Assembly: GCF_004124275.1 (NCBI RefSeq)
Contig: NZ_CP027218.1
Coordinates: 608,001 to 672,000 of the forward strand
Length of the DNA: 64,000 nucleotides
Source: Pseudomonas sp. DTU12.3
Lineage (GTDB): Bacteria > Pseudomonadota > Gammaproteobacteria > Pseudomonadales > Pseudomonadaceae
Direction of reading: 5' to 3'
The notes below the pieces were generated by a model that saw nothing but the letters and a program-made list of their open reading frames with translations, was not told the DNA's origin and made no database searches. Position numbers and translations under genes: made by a program. Positions 18,935 to 26,737 of the stretch are shown here, one piece after another; within the stretch, counting starts at the first letter, position 1, and each line of letters opens with the position of its first letter.

Positions 18935-18955
18935 CTTGGGCTGAAACAAGCCTCA

Positions 18956-19039
18956 TGTAGGAGCTGCCGCAGGCTGCGATCTTTTGATCCTGTTTTTAAT
19001 ATCAAGATCAAAAGATCGCAGCCTTCGGCAGCTCCTACA
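18956..19039. repeat. Intergenic inverted repeat, family A
   Basis: TGTAGGAGCTGCCG...GATCTTTTGAT and its near-perfect inverse. The arms differ by one base (CCGCAGG versus CCGAAGG). Confidence 0.9.
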
Positions 19040-19068
19040 GGGGAGCCAGGAAGTGCGGATTTTCGGTG

Positions 19069-19524
19069 TTACTTGAAGTCGTTCTGGCGCCAGGCTTCGT
19101 ATACGGCGACGGCCACGGTGTTGGACAGGTTCAGGCTGCGGCAGCCTTCGCGCATCGGCAGGCGCAGGCGTTGTTCGGCAGGAAGGGCATCGAGCACCTC
19201 CGCTGGCAAACCACGGCTTTCCGGGCCGAACAAAAACGCATCGCCCGGGACGAACGCGGCATCATGAAACGGCCGCGAACCCTTGGTGGTGAACGCGTAC
19301 ACCCGAGGGTTACCGATGCTCTGCAGGCAACTGGCGAGGTCCGCGTGACGTTGCAGCGTGGCATATTCGTGGTAGTCGAGACCGGCACGGCGCAAGCGCT
19401 TGTCATCCATCTCGAAGCCCAACGGTTCGATCAAATGCAGGTGGCAGCCGCTGTTGGCGCACAGCCTGATAACGTTGCCGGTATTCGGCGGAATTTCTGG
19501 TTGAAAAAGGATGACGTGAAACAT
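19069..19524 (-). CDS. trmL: tRNA (cytidine(34)-2'-O)-methyltransferase TrmL
   Basis: 151 residues from the ATG at 19524 (GGAG upstream). It uses S-adenosylmethionine to 2'-O-methylate the wobble base of tRNA-Leu isoacceptors. SPOUT trefoil-knot motifs: QPEIPPNTGNVIRLCANSG, then FLFGPESRGLP and the C-terminal MREGCRSLNLSNTVAVAVYE. The start codon shares the CATG tetranucleotide with the divergent gene at 19523. Confidence 0.95.
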   Translation of the reverse strand: MFHVILFQPEIPPNTGNVIRLCANSGCHLHLIEPLGFEMDDKRLRRAGLDYHEYATLQRHADLASCLQSIGNPRVYAFTTKGSRPFHDAAFVPGDAFLFGPESRGLPAEVLDALPAEQRLRLPMREGCRSLNLSNTVAVAVYEAWRQNDFK

Positions 19525-19963
19525 GCACGGCTCCGAAGGTAAAGATGAGCGGCATTCTACGCCGCCTGTGGACAACCGTTCGAAACTATTCCCGCGAGTG
19601 GTCGGTTCGCTGGCGATTGTCGGCGTAATGATCGGCTTGATGATCGGCCGCCTGACCACGCCCGATCCGACCGTGCTGCAGCAAGTCGAGGTGACGGAGC
19701 AGGGGCTGGTGGTGTGGTTCAACAACGAACCCAAGCTGCACGGCGAAATCATCGACGGCACCGTGGCGCTGTTGTTTCAGGCTGAAGGCAAAGCGCAGAA
19801 AGGCCAGCTCAAGCTCAACGGCAAAGACCTGAACTGGCGGACACGAGCGAGTGATGGTGGGTTGTTGCTGACGGTGTTGGCGGCGCGGCCGCTGCAGGGG
19901 GACTGGGCCGGCAGCAAGGTCGATGACCGCTGGCGACTGGAGATCCATCTCCGCGAGCAATAA
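19523..19963 (+). CDS. Unknown single-pass membrane protein
   Basis: 146 residues. A basic, Ser/Pro-rich N-terminal tail of about 25 residues, one membrane helix (about 27-43, VVGSLAIVGVMIGLMIG), then a predicted beta-rich domain (VEVTEQGLVVWFNNEPKLHGEI...RWRLEIHLRE) presumably in the periplasm. I do not recognise the family. The chosen ATG overlaps the trmL ATG on the other strand (CATG), with AGGATG about 10 nt upstream inside trmL; a GTG at 19568 is a weaker alternative. GC3 is high, supporting a real gene. It is followed by a tandem hairpin repeat. Confidence 0.7.
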   Translation: MHGSEGKDERHSTPPVDNRSKLFPRVVGSLAIVGVMIGLMIGRLTTPDPTVLQQVEVTEQGLVVWFNNEPKLHGEIIDGTVALLFQAEGKAQKGQLKLNGKDLNWRTRASDGGLLLTVLAARPLQGDWAGSKVDDRWRLEIHLREQ

Positions 19964-19967
19964 AAGC

Positions 19968-20170
19968 GGGAATCCCTGACCTGCCTGTATCAGGGTTCCC
20001 AAAACAGTGTGGACTTCGCGTGACGCGTCGGTCCGGTGTAAAGAGGGAACCCCCGGCCTGCCTGTACCAAGGATCCCAAAAGGGTGGGCGCATCGCGCGG
20101 CGATCTGCGCCCGGTGTAAAGAGGGGAATCCCCGGCCTGCCTGTACCAAGGTCCCCGAAACGGGTGGTGA
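19968..20170. repeat. Three-unit tandem hairpin repeat, period 77-79 bp
   Basis: The core CCTGCCTGTA begins at 19980, 20057 and 20136. Each core is flanked by GGGAAnCCC on the left and TTCCC/ATCCC/TCCCC on the right, so each unit can fold (unit 1: GGGAATCCCTGA with TCAGGGTTCCC). Units 1 and 2 end with CCGGTGTAAAGAGG. The spacers between units have different sequences but also contain self-complementary stretches (for example GGGCGCA...TGCGCCC at about 20083-20112). No coding function is evident. Confidence 0.75.
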
Positions 20171-20249
20171 AACGAATCACCTGCAAGAGGTATTGCAGGG
20201 CGCGTGCCAGGTTTTAATTTGTTGAAACAAAAAGCTGATCAGAAACACG

Positions 20250-20278
20250 AAAGCCCCGGAAATCGGGGCTTTGGTGTT
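20250..20278. terminator. Hairpin terminator
   Basis: AAAGCCCCG-GAAAT-CGGGGCTTT followed by GGTGTTTT on the plus strand. It probably ends transcription of the membrane-protein gene and its repeat tail. Confidence 0.75.
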
Positions 20279-20379
20279 TTCAAAGTTAAAGTTTTGCAGT
20301 GGTTTTGATTTGGGTAGTCAGCCGCTGGACATGCTCGATTGCGGGTCAAAGTGCCTTAAGGTGGTGCACGGCTGAATTG

Positions 20380-20526
20380 CCCTCACCCTAACCCTCTCCC
20401 AGAGGGAGAGGGGACTGACCGAGTTGATATAAAAAACTGCGCCGACATGAAAGTCCGAGTCGAACACACATTTGGAAGCGACATGAATCGGCTCCCTCTC
20501 CCTCGGGAGAGGGCTGGGGTGAGGGG
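20380..20526. repeat. Large intergenic repeat, family C (CCCTCACCC-bounded)
   Basis: Outer ends CCCTCACCCTAACCCTCTCC and the inverted GGAGAGGGCTGGGGTGAGGG frame about 100 bp of internal sequence with GGGGACTGACCGAGTTG and ATCGGCTCCCT. Three related copies lie at 30252, 40678 and 56678. It ends 42 bp before the ntrC stop; the 19964-20568 gap holds only this element, the tandem repeat and a terminator. Confidence 0.85.
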
Positions 20527-20568
20527 AGAGATCTTGAGTACACATACGACCTCAAGCGAACGAGGTCT

Positions 20569-22005
20569 TTACCCCTCATCCCCCTCATCATCATCGCCAC
20601 CATCAACCTTCATCCCCAATTCCTTGATCTTGCGCGTCAGGGTATTACGCCCCCAACCCAGCAACACCGCCGCATCACGCCGGCGCCCGGCGGTATGCTT
20701 CAACGCCGTCTCGATCATGATCCGCTCAAACGCCGGCACCGCACTGTCGAGCAAACTCGACTGACCACGCGCCAAGGCCTGATCGGCCCATTGACGCAAC
20801 GCCTGCTCCCAGTTGGTCACTGGCGCCGAATCCTGCGGCAGGTTCAGCAGCTCTGGCGGCAAGTCGCTGATGTGCACTTCGCGCCCGGACGCCATCACCG
20901 TAATCCAGCGGCAAGTGTTCTCCAGCTGACGCACGTTGCCGCCCCACGGCAGGTTCTTCAGGTATTCCTCGGTCTCGCTTTTCAGCAGCTTCGGCTCGAC
21001 CGCCAGTTCCTGCGCGGCGCGGCTGAGGAAGTGCTTGGCCAGGGTCGGGATGTCTTCGCGACGATCCGACAGGCGTGGAATATGGATGCGAATCACGTTG
21101 AGGCGATGGAACAAGTCCTCACGGAATTTGCCCGCGTGCACCAGGGTTTCCAGATTCTGGTGCGTCGCAGCGATGATGCGCACATCGACCTTGACCGGCA
21201 CATGCCCGCCCACGCGGTAGAACTCGCCATCGGCCAGAACGCGCAGCAAGCGGGTTTGCGTATCTGCCGGCATGTCGCCGATTTCATCGAGGAACAGCGT
21301 GCCGCCGTCAGCCTGCTCAAAACGGCCGCGACGCAGATTCGCCGCGCCGGTGAACGCGCCTTTCTCATGGCCGAACAGCTCGGATTCCATCAGATCCTTG
21401 GGGATCGCCGCCATGTTCAGCGCGATGAATGGCGAGGCCGCGCGCGGGCTGTGGCGATGCAGGGCGTGGGCGACCAGTTCTTTACCGGTGCCGGATTCGC
21501 CGTTGATCAGCACGGTGATGTTGGAATGGCTCAAGCGGCCGATGGCGCGAAACACTTCCTGCATCGCCGGCGCTTCGCCGATGATTTCCGGGGTGCGGGT
21601 CAGTGCCGGCACGACTTCCAGGCCTTGCTGCTCTTGTGCGTGCTGATTGGCGCGCTTGACCAGCGATACCGCCTCATCAACGTCGAACGGTTTTGGCAGG
21701 TACTCGAAGGCGCCGCCCTGATAGGAGGCGACAGCGCTGTCCAGATCGGAATGAGCGGTCATGATGATGACCGGCAACCGTGGGTGCTGCTCGCGAATCC
21801 GCGCCAGAAGGTCCAGACCACTGGCACCCGGCATGCGGATGTCGGAAATGATCACGTCAGGCTGCTGACGGGCCAGGCGACTCATCACGCCGTCGGCGCT
21901 GTCGAAGCTCTGGGTGGTCATGCCTTCCTGCTGCAAGGCTTTTTCCAGCACCCAACGGATAGAACGGTCGTCATCGACGATCCACACGGTTTCACTACGG
22001 CTCAT
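20569..22005 (-). CDS. ntrC: Nitrogen regulator NtrC (sigma-54 activator)
   Basis: 478 residues. Receiver domain (1-120) with phospho-acceptor Asp55 in IISDIRMPG. AAA+ domain (about 140-375) with Walker A GESGTGKE (169-176) and the sigma-54 contact loop GAFTGA (216-221). A C-terminal Fis-type helix-turn-helix (TAGRRRDAAVLLGWGRNTL). When phosphorylated by NtrB it activates sigma-54 promoters of nitrogen assimilation genes such as glnA, 3 kb away. It is coupled to ntrB by a 4-nt overlap. Confidence 0.97.
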   Translation of the reverse strand: MSRSETVWIVDDDRSIRWVLEKALQQEGMTTQSFDSADGVMSRLARQQPDVIISDIRMPGASGLDLLARIREQHPRLPVIIMTAHSDLDSAVASYQGGAFEYLPKPFDVDEAVSLVKRANQHAQEQQGLEVVPALTRTPEIIGEAPAMQEVFRAIGRLSHSNITVLINGESGTGKELVAHALHRHSPRAASPFIALNMAAIPKDLMESELFGHEKGAFTGAANLRRGRFEQADGGTLFLDEIGDMPADTQTRLLRVLADGEFYRVGGHVPVKVDVRIIAATHQNLETLVHAGKFREDLFHRLNVIRIHIPRLSDRREDIPTLAKHFLSRAAQELAVEPKLLKSETEEYLKNLPWGGNVRQLENTCRWITVMASGREVHISDLPPELLNLPQDSAPVTNWEQALRQWADQALARGQSSLLDSAVPAFERIMIETALKHTAGRRRDAAVLLGWGRNTLTRKIKELGMKVDGGDDDEGDEG

Positions 22006-23087
22006 GTCGATGTGGCTCCTTGTTCCAGTGGCAGAAAGATCGAGAAGGTGGTGTGGCCTGGATGGCTGTCACACTCGATCAGGCCCTGGTGCTGGCTGAT
22101 GATGTTCTGGGTAATGGCCAGGCCGAGCCCGGTACCGTCCGGGCGTCCGCTGACCATGGGAAAGAAAATGGTTTCCTGAAGTTCCGCCGGGATCCCCGGG
22201 CCGTTGTCGATGATCTCGATCTTGGTCACCAGGCGATGGCGGATGTGGCCGATGGTGAACTGGCGCATCGCTCGGGTGCGCAGGCTGATGCGGCCCAGGC
22301 GCAACTCGTTCTGGCTGCTGATCGCCTGCATCGCGTTGCGCACGATGTTCAACACGGCTTGAATCATTTGCTCGCGATCAATCAATACGTCGGGAATGCT
22401 TGGGTCGTAATCGCGCACCAAGGTGATGCAGCCCTGACTTTCCGCTTCAACCAGTTGGCAGACGCGCTCCAGTACTTCGTGGACGTTGCACATCGCCAGC
22501 GACGGCAGCTTGTTCGAACCGAGCATGCGGTCGACCAGGTTGCGCAGGCGGTCGGCCTCTTCAATGATCACGTTGGTGTAGTCGCGCAGGCTTTCTTCCG
22601 GCAACTCGCGAGCAAGCAATTGTGCAGCGCCGCGGATGCCGCCGAGCGGATTCTTGATCTCGTGGGCGAGGCCGCGCACCAGCATCTTGCTGGTTTCCTG
22701 TTTGGACAGCTGCGCTTCTTCCTTGGTGATCCGCAGCAGGCGGTCACGCGGATGAACCTCGAGCAGGAGCATGGTCGCGCCGTTGCTGAGAATCGGCGTC
22801 ACCGCGTAGTCCACGGTCAGAGTCTGGCCGGTGAGGGCGGTGAGCATCGCTTCGCGCTTGGTGAACGGGTGCGCCTGCTCTACCGCTTGGCGCAACGAAT
22901 TCAGCGCTTCGGTGGATTCTGTGAACAGCTCGCTGATGAATTGCCCATGGCTGCGCTGCCCGCTGATGGCGAGCAGCATCTCCGCCGCCGGGTTCATGTA
23001 CTCGAGGCGCAATTCGGCGTCGAGCAGGATGGTGGCGGTGGTCAGGTTGTCGAGCAGCAAACGGTGGATTGCGTCGCTAATGGTCAT
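22002..23087 (-). CDS. ntrB: Nitrogen sensor histidine kinase NtrB
   Basis: 361 residues, cytoplasmic (no membrane segment). A PAS domain (about 5-115), a HisKA domain with His142 in GLAHEIKNPLGGIRG, and an HATPase_c domain with the N box (LNIVRNAMQAI) and G boxes (DNGPGIP, GTGLGLAIT). It phosphorylates or dephosphorylates NtrC under PII control. The ATG lies only 1 nt from a nested inverted-repeat element, and no GGAGG-like site is seen upstream, so its expression may be shaped by that element. Unlike in enterobacteria, glnA is separated by two DUF4124 genes. Confidence 0.96.
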   Translation of the reverse strand: MTISDAIHRLLLDNLTTATILLDAELRLEYMNPAAEMLLAISGQRSHGQFISELFTESTEALNSLRQAVEQAHPFTKREAMLTALTGQTLTVDYAVTPILSNGATMLLLEVHPRDRLLRITKEEAQLSKQETSKMLVRGLAHEIKNPLGGIRGAAQLLARELPEESLRDYTNVIIEEADRLRNLVDRMLGSNKLPSLAMCNVHEVLERVCQLVEAESQGCITLVRDYDPSIPDVLIDREQMIQAVLNIVRNAMQAISSQNELRLGRISLRTRAMRQFTIGHIRHRLVTKIEIIDNGPGIPAELQETIFFPMVSGRPDGTGLGLAITQNIISQHQGLIECDSHPGHTTFSIFLPLEQGATST

Positions 23088-23088
23088 C

Positions 23089-23355
23089 GGAGGTCGTGCT
23101 CACCGTAAATGGCGAATCGCGTTGGCGCTGTGATCGCGCCAGGCAAGGCGCAGGACGCAGAGAATGGCTTCTCCTTTTCAAGTCCTGCAACGCAGCATGG
23201 CGCGATCACAGCGCCAACCCGGAGGGCAAAGCCCCACGAGACGCAATCCGTCGTTATTCGTCGTTCATTTGGAGCAACCAAACTTCTCTCCTCATGCCTA
23301 GTCTTGCGTCTCGTGGGGCTTTGCGCGATTGCCATTTACGGTGAGCACGACCTCC
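23089..23355. repeat. 267-bp nested inverted-repeat element (MITE-like) upstream of ntrB
   Basis: The ends are a perfect 25-bp inverted repeat: GGAGGTCGTGCTCACCGTAA... at 23089-23113 and its complement at 23331-23355. Inside are two more nearly or fully perfect hairpins: TTGGCGCTGTGATCGCGCCA (23122-23141) with its complement ending at about 23217, and a 21-bp pair beginning GCAAAGCCCCACGAGACGCA (23226-23246 and 23304-23324). No transposase is encoded; short open frames across it are by-products of the repeats. The remaining gap to 23582 holds no recognisable gene. Confidence 0.8.
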
Positions 23356-23582
23356 TTCTCTTTTGGGGGCGGAGCGTGCGCAACAAGCAAGCGTCGGTGA
23401 ACGGAAAATGCAAAAACCAAACCAAGGCTCCGAAAAGAAGCGCTTATCGCCTGAAACAGGCGTTTGACGCTCGTTTGCGTGGCAGCCGATAAGCTCGAAC
23501 GGGAAGTTTCGAACCAAAATGGGTTGGAATGTGGGTACGGTGCAGTCTATTGCACCAATATAGTGCGCAAAGCTGAACGGCG

Positions 23583-24206
23583 TTAGAAGAAACGCAGGAA
23601 GGGGTTTTTCGGCTCTTCGGGTTTGTCTTTCAAAGGGCATTCCGGGCGCACGCCGTAGTCTTCGGCGACGCAGGGTTTGACCTGGCGCTTCTGCGCGAGG
23701 GAGATACGCAGCATGTGGAAGGGTTGGTTGGCTGTGCGTTCGACGATACGGTCCTCGGCATCGAGGATTTCCACCGAAAGGTTATGGCTGCCACGGTCGA
23801 TATTCTTCAGCGGGAACACCGGTGTCAGGCCGGGTTCGCCGGTGGCCTGCCCGTCCAGCAACAGACGATAGCGATGACCTCTTTGCAGGCCCGGTTCGCT
23901 GGTGACGCTGACGATGATTTCGCCGGCGCTGCTGCGAATCGTGGCATCGGGTTCGGGCACCAGAATGCGCAGCATGTCGTAGTGAAACAGTGGTTGTTCC
24001 GGGGCTTTTTTCGCGGTGGTGATCGGCGCGGCGGCGGAGGGGTTTGCGGACATGCGATTGCTGGTGGCGATGGGTACTCGTTTGGCGTTGCCGCGCGGCT
24101 GGTCGGTGAATACCCGATTACCTTGGGCGTCGGTGTAGGTGAACACCTCTGCCGAGGCTTGCAGCGTTGTCAGTGCCAACACAGCGATCAGCCACGCGCG
24201 GATCAT
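23583..24206 (-). CDS. DUF4124 domain protein (exported), paralogue 1
   Basis: 207 residues with a signal peptide (about 1-19). The N-terminal DUF4124 module reads VFTYTDAQGNRVFTDQPRGN. The second half resembles a beta-sandwich (SSAGEIIVSVTSEPGLQRGHRYRLLLDGQ), followed by a short Cys-containing tail (VKPCVAEDYGVRPECP). Function unknown. It overlaps its shorter paralogue by 4 nt, and the pair lies between glnA and ntrB, an arrangement typical of Pseudomonas. Confidence 0.85.
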   Translation of the reverse strand: MIRAWLIAVLALTTLQASAEVFTYTDAQGNRVFTDQPRGNAKRVPIATSNRMSANPSAAAPITTAKKAPEQPLFHYDMLRILVPEPDATIRSSAGEIIVSVTSEPGLQRGHRYRLLLDGQATGEPGLTPVFPLKNIDRGSHNLSVEILDAEDRIVERTANQPFHMLRISLAQKRQVKPCVAEDYGVRPECPLKDKPEEPKNPFLRFF

Positions 24207-24715
24207 GGCTTATGCACTCGCTGCACGCTGAGGGGGACTGGCGGGCTCTGCTGGATGATCGTCTGCCCGTCAATCACCTGCACGGCGAGCCGATGTTCGC
24301 CGCGATCGACGTTCACCAGTTGCAGGATCGGCACGTTGCTCGGCTGACCGTAGGGCTCGTCATCCAAAACCAGCCTCAATTGATGCGATGGTTGTAGACG
24401 CGGCTTGATCAGTACGTTGACGGTGAAGGTGCCGTTGTTGGCGCGCAGGGCTTCTTCGTTGGGCAGGCCGGCCAGTTCAAGAATGTCGTAGGCGTTGCGC
24501 GCGGGCTGCCGATTATCGGTTTCGGGCGCGGGGGGTGCGCTGGGTGCTTGCGGTTCGACGCGATTGAGTGGCGGCAACTCCACCGGTTGCGCCTGCACTC
24601 CGTCCGGCGAGTGATCGCTGTACACCGTGTTGCCGTTGGCATCGGTGTATTTGTAGATCTGCGCGGCGGCGGGCAGGGCGATCAGCAGCAGAATGTAGAG
24701 AAAGGTGCGACCCAT
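24203..24715 (-). CDS. DUF4124 domain protein (exported), paralogue 2
   Basis: 170 residues from the ATG at 24715; an upstream in-frame extension has no family match. Signal peptide (about 1-18), then the DUF4124 motif IYKYTDANGNTVYSDHSPDG, a Pro-rich linker and a beta-rich segment (NNGTFTVNVLIKPRLQPSHQLRLVLDD) homologous to the same part of the adjacent gene. The two arose by duplication. Function unknown; export to the periplasm is inferred from the signal peptide. Confidence 0.85.
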   Translation of the reverse strand: MGRTFLYILLLIALPAAAQIYKYTDANGNTVYSDHSPDGVQAQPVELPPLNRVEPQAPSAPPAPETDNRQPARNAYDILELAGLPNEEALRANNGTFTVNVLIKPRLQPSHQLRLVLDDEPYGQPSNVPILQLVNVDRGEHRLAVQVIDGQTIIQQSPPVPLSVQRVHKP

Positions 24716-24819
24716 GAAATCGACCGGGATTGAAAGCGATGGGGTGCAGCATAGGTCAGACGTAGCGGTTGGCCCAACCCTGCACATATCCAGAGACCAT
24801 TCTCACGCCACAAATCCCC

Positions 24820-24908
24820 TGTGGGAGCGAGCCTGCTCGCGAATGCGTCGTGTCAGGTAACACTTATTTCAATGACCCGCCGCGTTCGCGAGCAAGTCCG
24901 CTCCCACA
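24820..24908. repeat. REP doublet, family B
   Basis: TGTGGGAGCGAGCCTGCTCG with an inverted partner that carries one base change (AGCAAGTCCGC). It lies between glnA and the DUF4124 pair. Confidence 0.88.
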
Positions 24909-24942
24909 AGGGAAAGGCGTCGAGCCATAAAATCCGGGCAAT

Positions 24943-24971
24943 AAAAAAGACCTCCCGAAGGAGGCCTCTTT
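24943..24971 (-). terminator. Intrinsic terminator of glnA
   Basis: On the minus strand, GAGGCCTCC-TTCG-GGAGGTC followed by TTTTTT. A stable UUCG tetraloop stem, 32 bp after the glnA stop. Confidence 0.92.
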
Positions 24972-25002
24972 CACTCACGCCGAGAAACGCGGCGCTACCG
25001 GA

Positions 25003-26409
25003 TCAGCAGCTGTAGTACAGCTCATATTCCAGTGGGTGTACGAAGGTGCGAACCTTGATTTCTTCTTCCGATTTCAGCGCGATGTAAGCGTCGATGAAGT
25101 CGTCGGAGAATACGCCGCCCTTGGTCAGGAACGCGCGGCCCTTGTCCAGCTCTTCCAGGGCTTCTTTCAGGCTGCCGCAAACTTGTGGGATCTCTTTCGC
25201 CTCTTCAGGCGGCAGGTCGTACAGGTTTTTGTCGGCAGCGTCGCCTGGGTGGATCTTGTTCTGGATACCGTCCAGACCGGCCATCAGCAGTGCTGCGAAG
25301 GCCAGGTACGGGTTGGCAGCCGGATCCGGGAAGCGTGCTTCGATACGGCGGGCTTTCGGGCTCGACACGTAAGGAATACGGATCGAAGCGGAACGGTTGC
25401 GAGCCGAGTAGGCCAGCATTACCGGAGCTTCGAAGCCTGGTACCAGACGCTTGTAGGAGTTGGTCGCCGGGTTGGTGAAGCCGTTCAGGGCCTTACCGTG
25501 CTTGATGATGCCGCCGATGAAGTACAGAGCGGTATCGGACAGGCCGGCATAGCCTTCACCTGCGAAGGTGTTCTTGCCGTCTTTCCAGATCGACATGTGT
25601 ACGTGCATGCCCGAACCGTTGTCGCCGTACAGTGGCTTCGGCATGAAGGTCGCGGTGCGGCCGTAAGCGTCAGCAACGTTGTGCACAACGTACTTCAGGG
25701 TTTGGGTTTCGTCGGCTTTCTTCACCAGGGTGTTGAACTTGACGCCGATTTCGTTCTGGCCGGCAGTCGCCACTTCGTGGTGGTGAACTTCGACGGTCAG
25801 GCCCATTTCTTCCAGTGCGTTGCACATGGAGGTACGGATTTCGTGATCGTGGTCGAACGGTGGAACCGGGAAGTAGCCGCCTTTGACGCCTGGACGGTGA
25901 CCCTTGTTGCCGCCTTCGATGTCCTGGTCGGACATCCACGAACCTTGCTCGGAGTAGATCTTGAACATCGAGCCGGAGATGTCCGACTTGAATTTTACCG
26001 AGTCAAAGATGAAGAATTCTGGCTCTGGACCGGCGAACACGGTGTCACCGATACCGGTGGCTTTCAGGTGTTCCTCGGCGCGCTTGGCGATCGCACGTGG
26101 GTCGCGATCGTAGCCTTGCATGCTCGAAGGTTCGATGATGTCGCACACCAGGATCAGGGTGGCGTCTTCGGTGAACGGGTCGAGAACGGCAGTTTCGTCA
26201 ACCGGCATCAGGATCATGTCGGAGGCTTCGATGCCTTTCCAGCCAGCGATGGAGGAACCGTCGAACATTTTGCCGACTTCGAAGAAGTCGTCGTCCAAAG
26301 CATCGCGAGCCGGCATGGTCACGTGGTGCTGAGTGCCTTTGGTGTCCGTGAAGCGCAGATCAATCCACTTGACGTCATGATCTTTGATGAGTTGAACCGT
26401 CTTCGACAT
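25003..26409 (-). CDS. glnA: Glutamine synthetase type I
   Basis: 468 residues from the ATG at 26409 (GGAGG upstream). It joins ammonia and glutamate using ATP, and is the main entry of ammonia at low nitrogen. Beta-grasp N-domain, then the catalytic domain with [26 protein letters not shown] and the adenylylation Tyr397 in NLYDLPPEE, so GlnE control is expected. Expression from a sigma-54/NtrC promoter is supported by the leader. The NtrBC pair lies downstream on the same strand. Confidence 0.98.
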   Translation of the reverse strand: MSKTVQLIKDHDVKWIDLRFTDTKGTQHHVTMPARDALDDDFFEVGKMFDGSSIAGWKGIEASDMILMPVDETAVLDPFTEDATLILVCDIIEPSSMQGYDRDPRAIAKRAEEHLKATGIGDTVFAGPEPEFFIFDSVKFKSDISGSMFKIYSEQGSWMSDQDIEGGNKGHRPGVKGGYFPVPPFDHDHEIRTSMCNALEEMGLTVEVHHHEVATAGQNEIGVKFNTLVKKADETQTLKYVVHNVADAYGRTATFMPKPLYGDNGSGMHVHMSIWKDGKNTFAGEGYAGLSDTALYFIGGIIKHGKALNGFTNPATNSYKRLVPGFEAPVMLAYSARNRSASIRIPYVSSPKARRIEARFPDPAANPYLAFAALLMAGLDGIQNKIHPGDAADKNLYDLPPEEAKEIPQVCGSLKEALEELDKGRAFLTKGGVFSDDFIDAYIALKSEEEIKVRTFVHPLEYELYYSC

Positions 26410-26505
26410 ATGTCCTCCGGGTGGCTTCGGGCTTGGTAGTGGATGCCCTTGAATTTGGGTGATGCCGGCGCGAATACTCTGCCAAGGCAACCTGCCTCAC
26501 AAGGG

Positions 26506-26521
26506 AGCAAATTGCATGCCA
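26506..26521 (-). promoter_or_regulatory. Sigma-54 promoter of glnA
   Basis: On the minus strand: TGGCATGCAATTTGCT. This fits the -24/-12 consensus TGGCAYGNNNNTTGCW at every defined base, with the GG and GC elements correctly spaced. Transcription should start near 26494, about 85 nt before the glnA ATG. Confidence 0.85.
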
Positions 26522-26625
26522 GTGCCCCAGCATGGGTTTTTTGCCCCAATTTCACGCTTATTAAGGTGCAAAGTGCCTGAATGCAGAAAATCTCGCCCTC
26601 TAATGTAGCGTCTCCGATCAAAAAT

Positions 26626-26640
26626 GACCCGTTTTGGTGC
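26626..26640 (-). promoter_or_regulatory. Candidate NtrC-binding site for glnA
   Basis: On the minus strand: GCACCAAAACGGGTC. It resembles the NtrC dyad GCACCA-N3-TGGTGC in the left half and partly in the right. It lies about 105-120 bp upstream of the sigma-54 element, a usual enhancer distance. It also lies close to the thiI -10 box on the other strand. Confidence 0.4.
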
Positions 26641-26689
26641 GCGCAAAACCTTCTGCACATTAACTGGTTAAACCTTGAGCAATTTCCGC

Positions 26690-26695
26690 TATAAT
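26690..26695 (+). promoter_or_regulatory. -10 element of the thiI promoter
   Basis: A perfect TATAAT, 42 bp before the thiI ATG. The -35 is not obvious, so the match rests on the -10 alone. Confidence 0.45.
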
Positions 26696-26737
26696 CCGCG
26701 CCCCCCTTTTTCGGCTGGCCGTTCGCGCGCTGTTTTC

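Noticed and set aside
19968..20170. CRISPR array
   Set aside because: Only three long, imperfect units with no short identical repeats of 28-37 bp and no cas genes.
20007..20225. Small plus frame with a repeated RCKEG..GLPVP pattern
   Set aside because: The protein repeat is produced by the 77-79-bp DNA repeat, and a different frame is equally open.
23096..23492. Short frames across the ntrB upstream element
   Set aside because: They are readings of nested inverted repeats, without a ribosome binding site or family.
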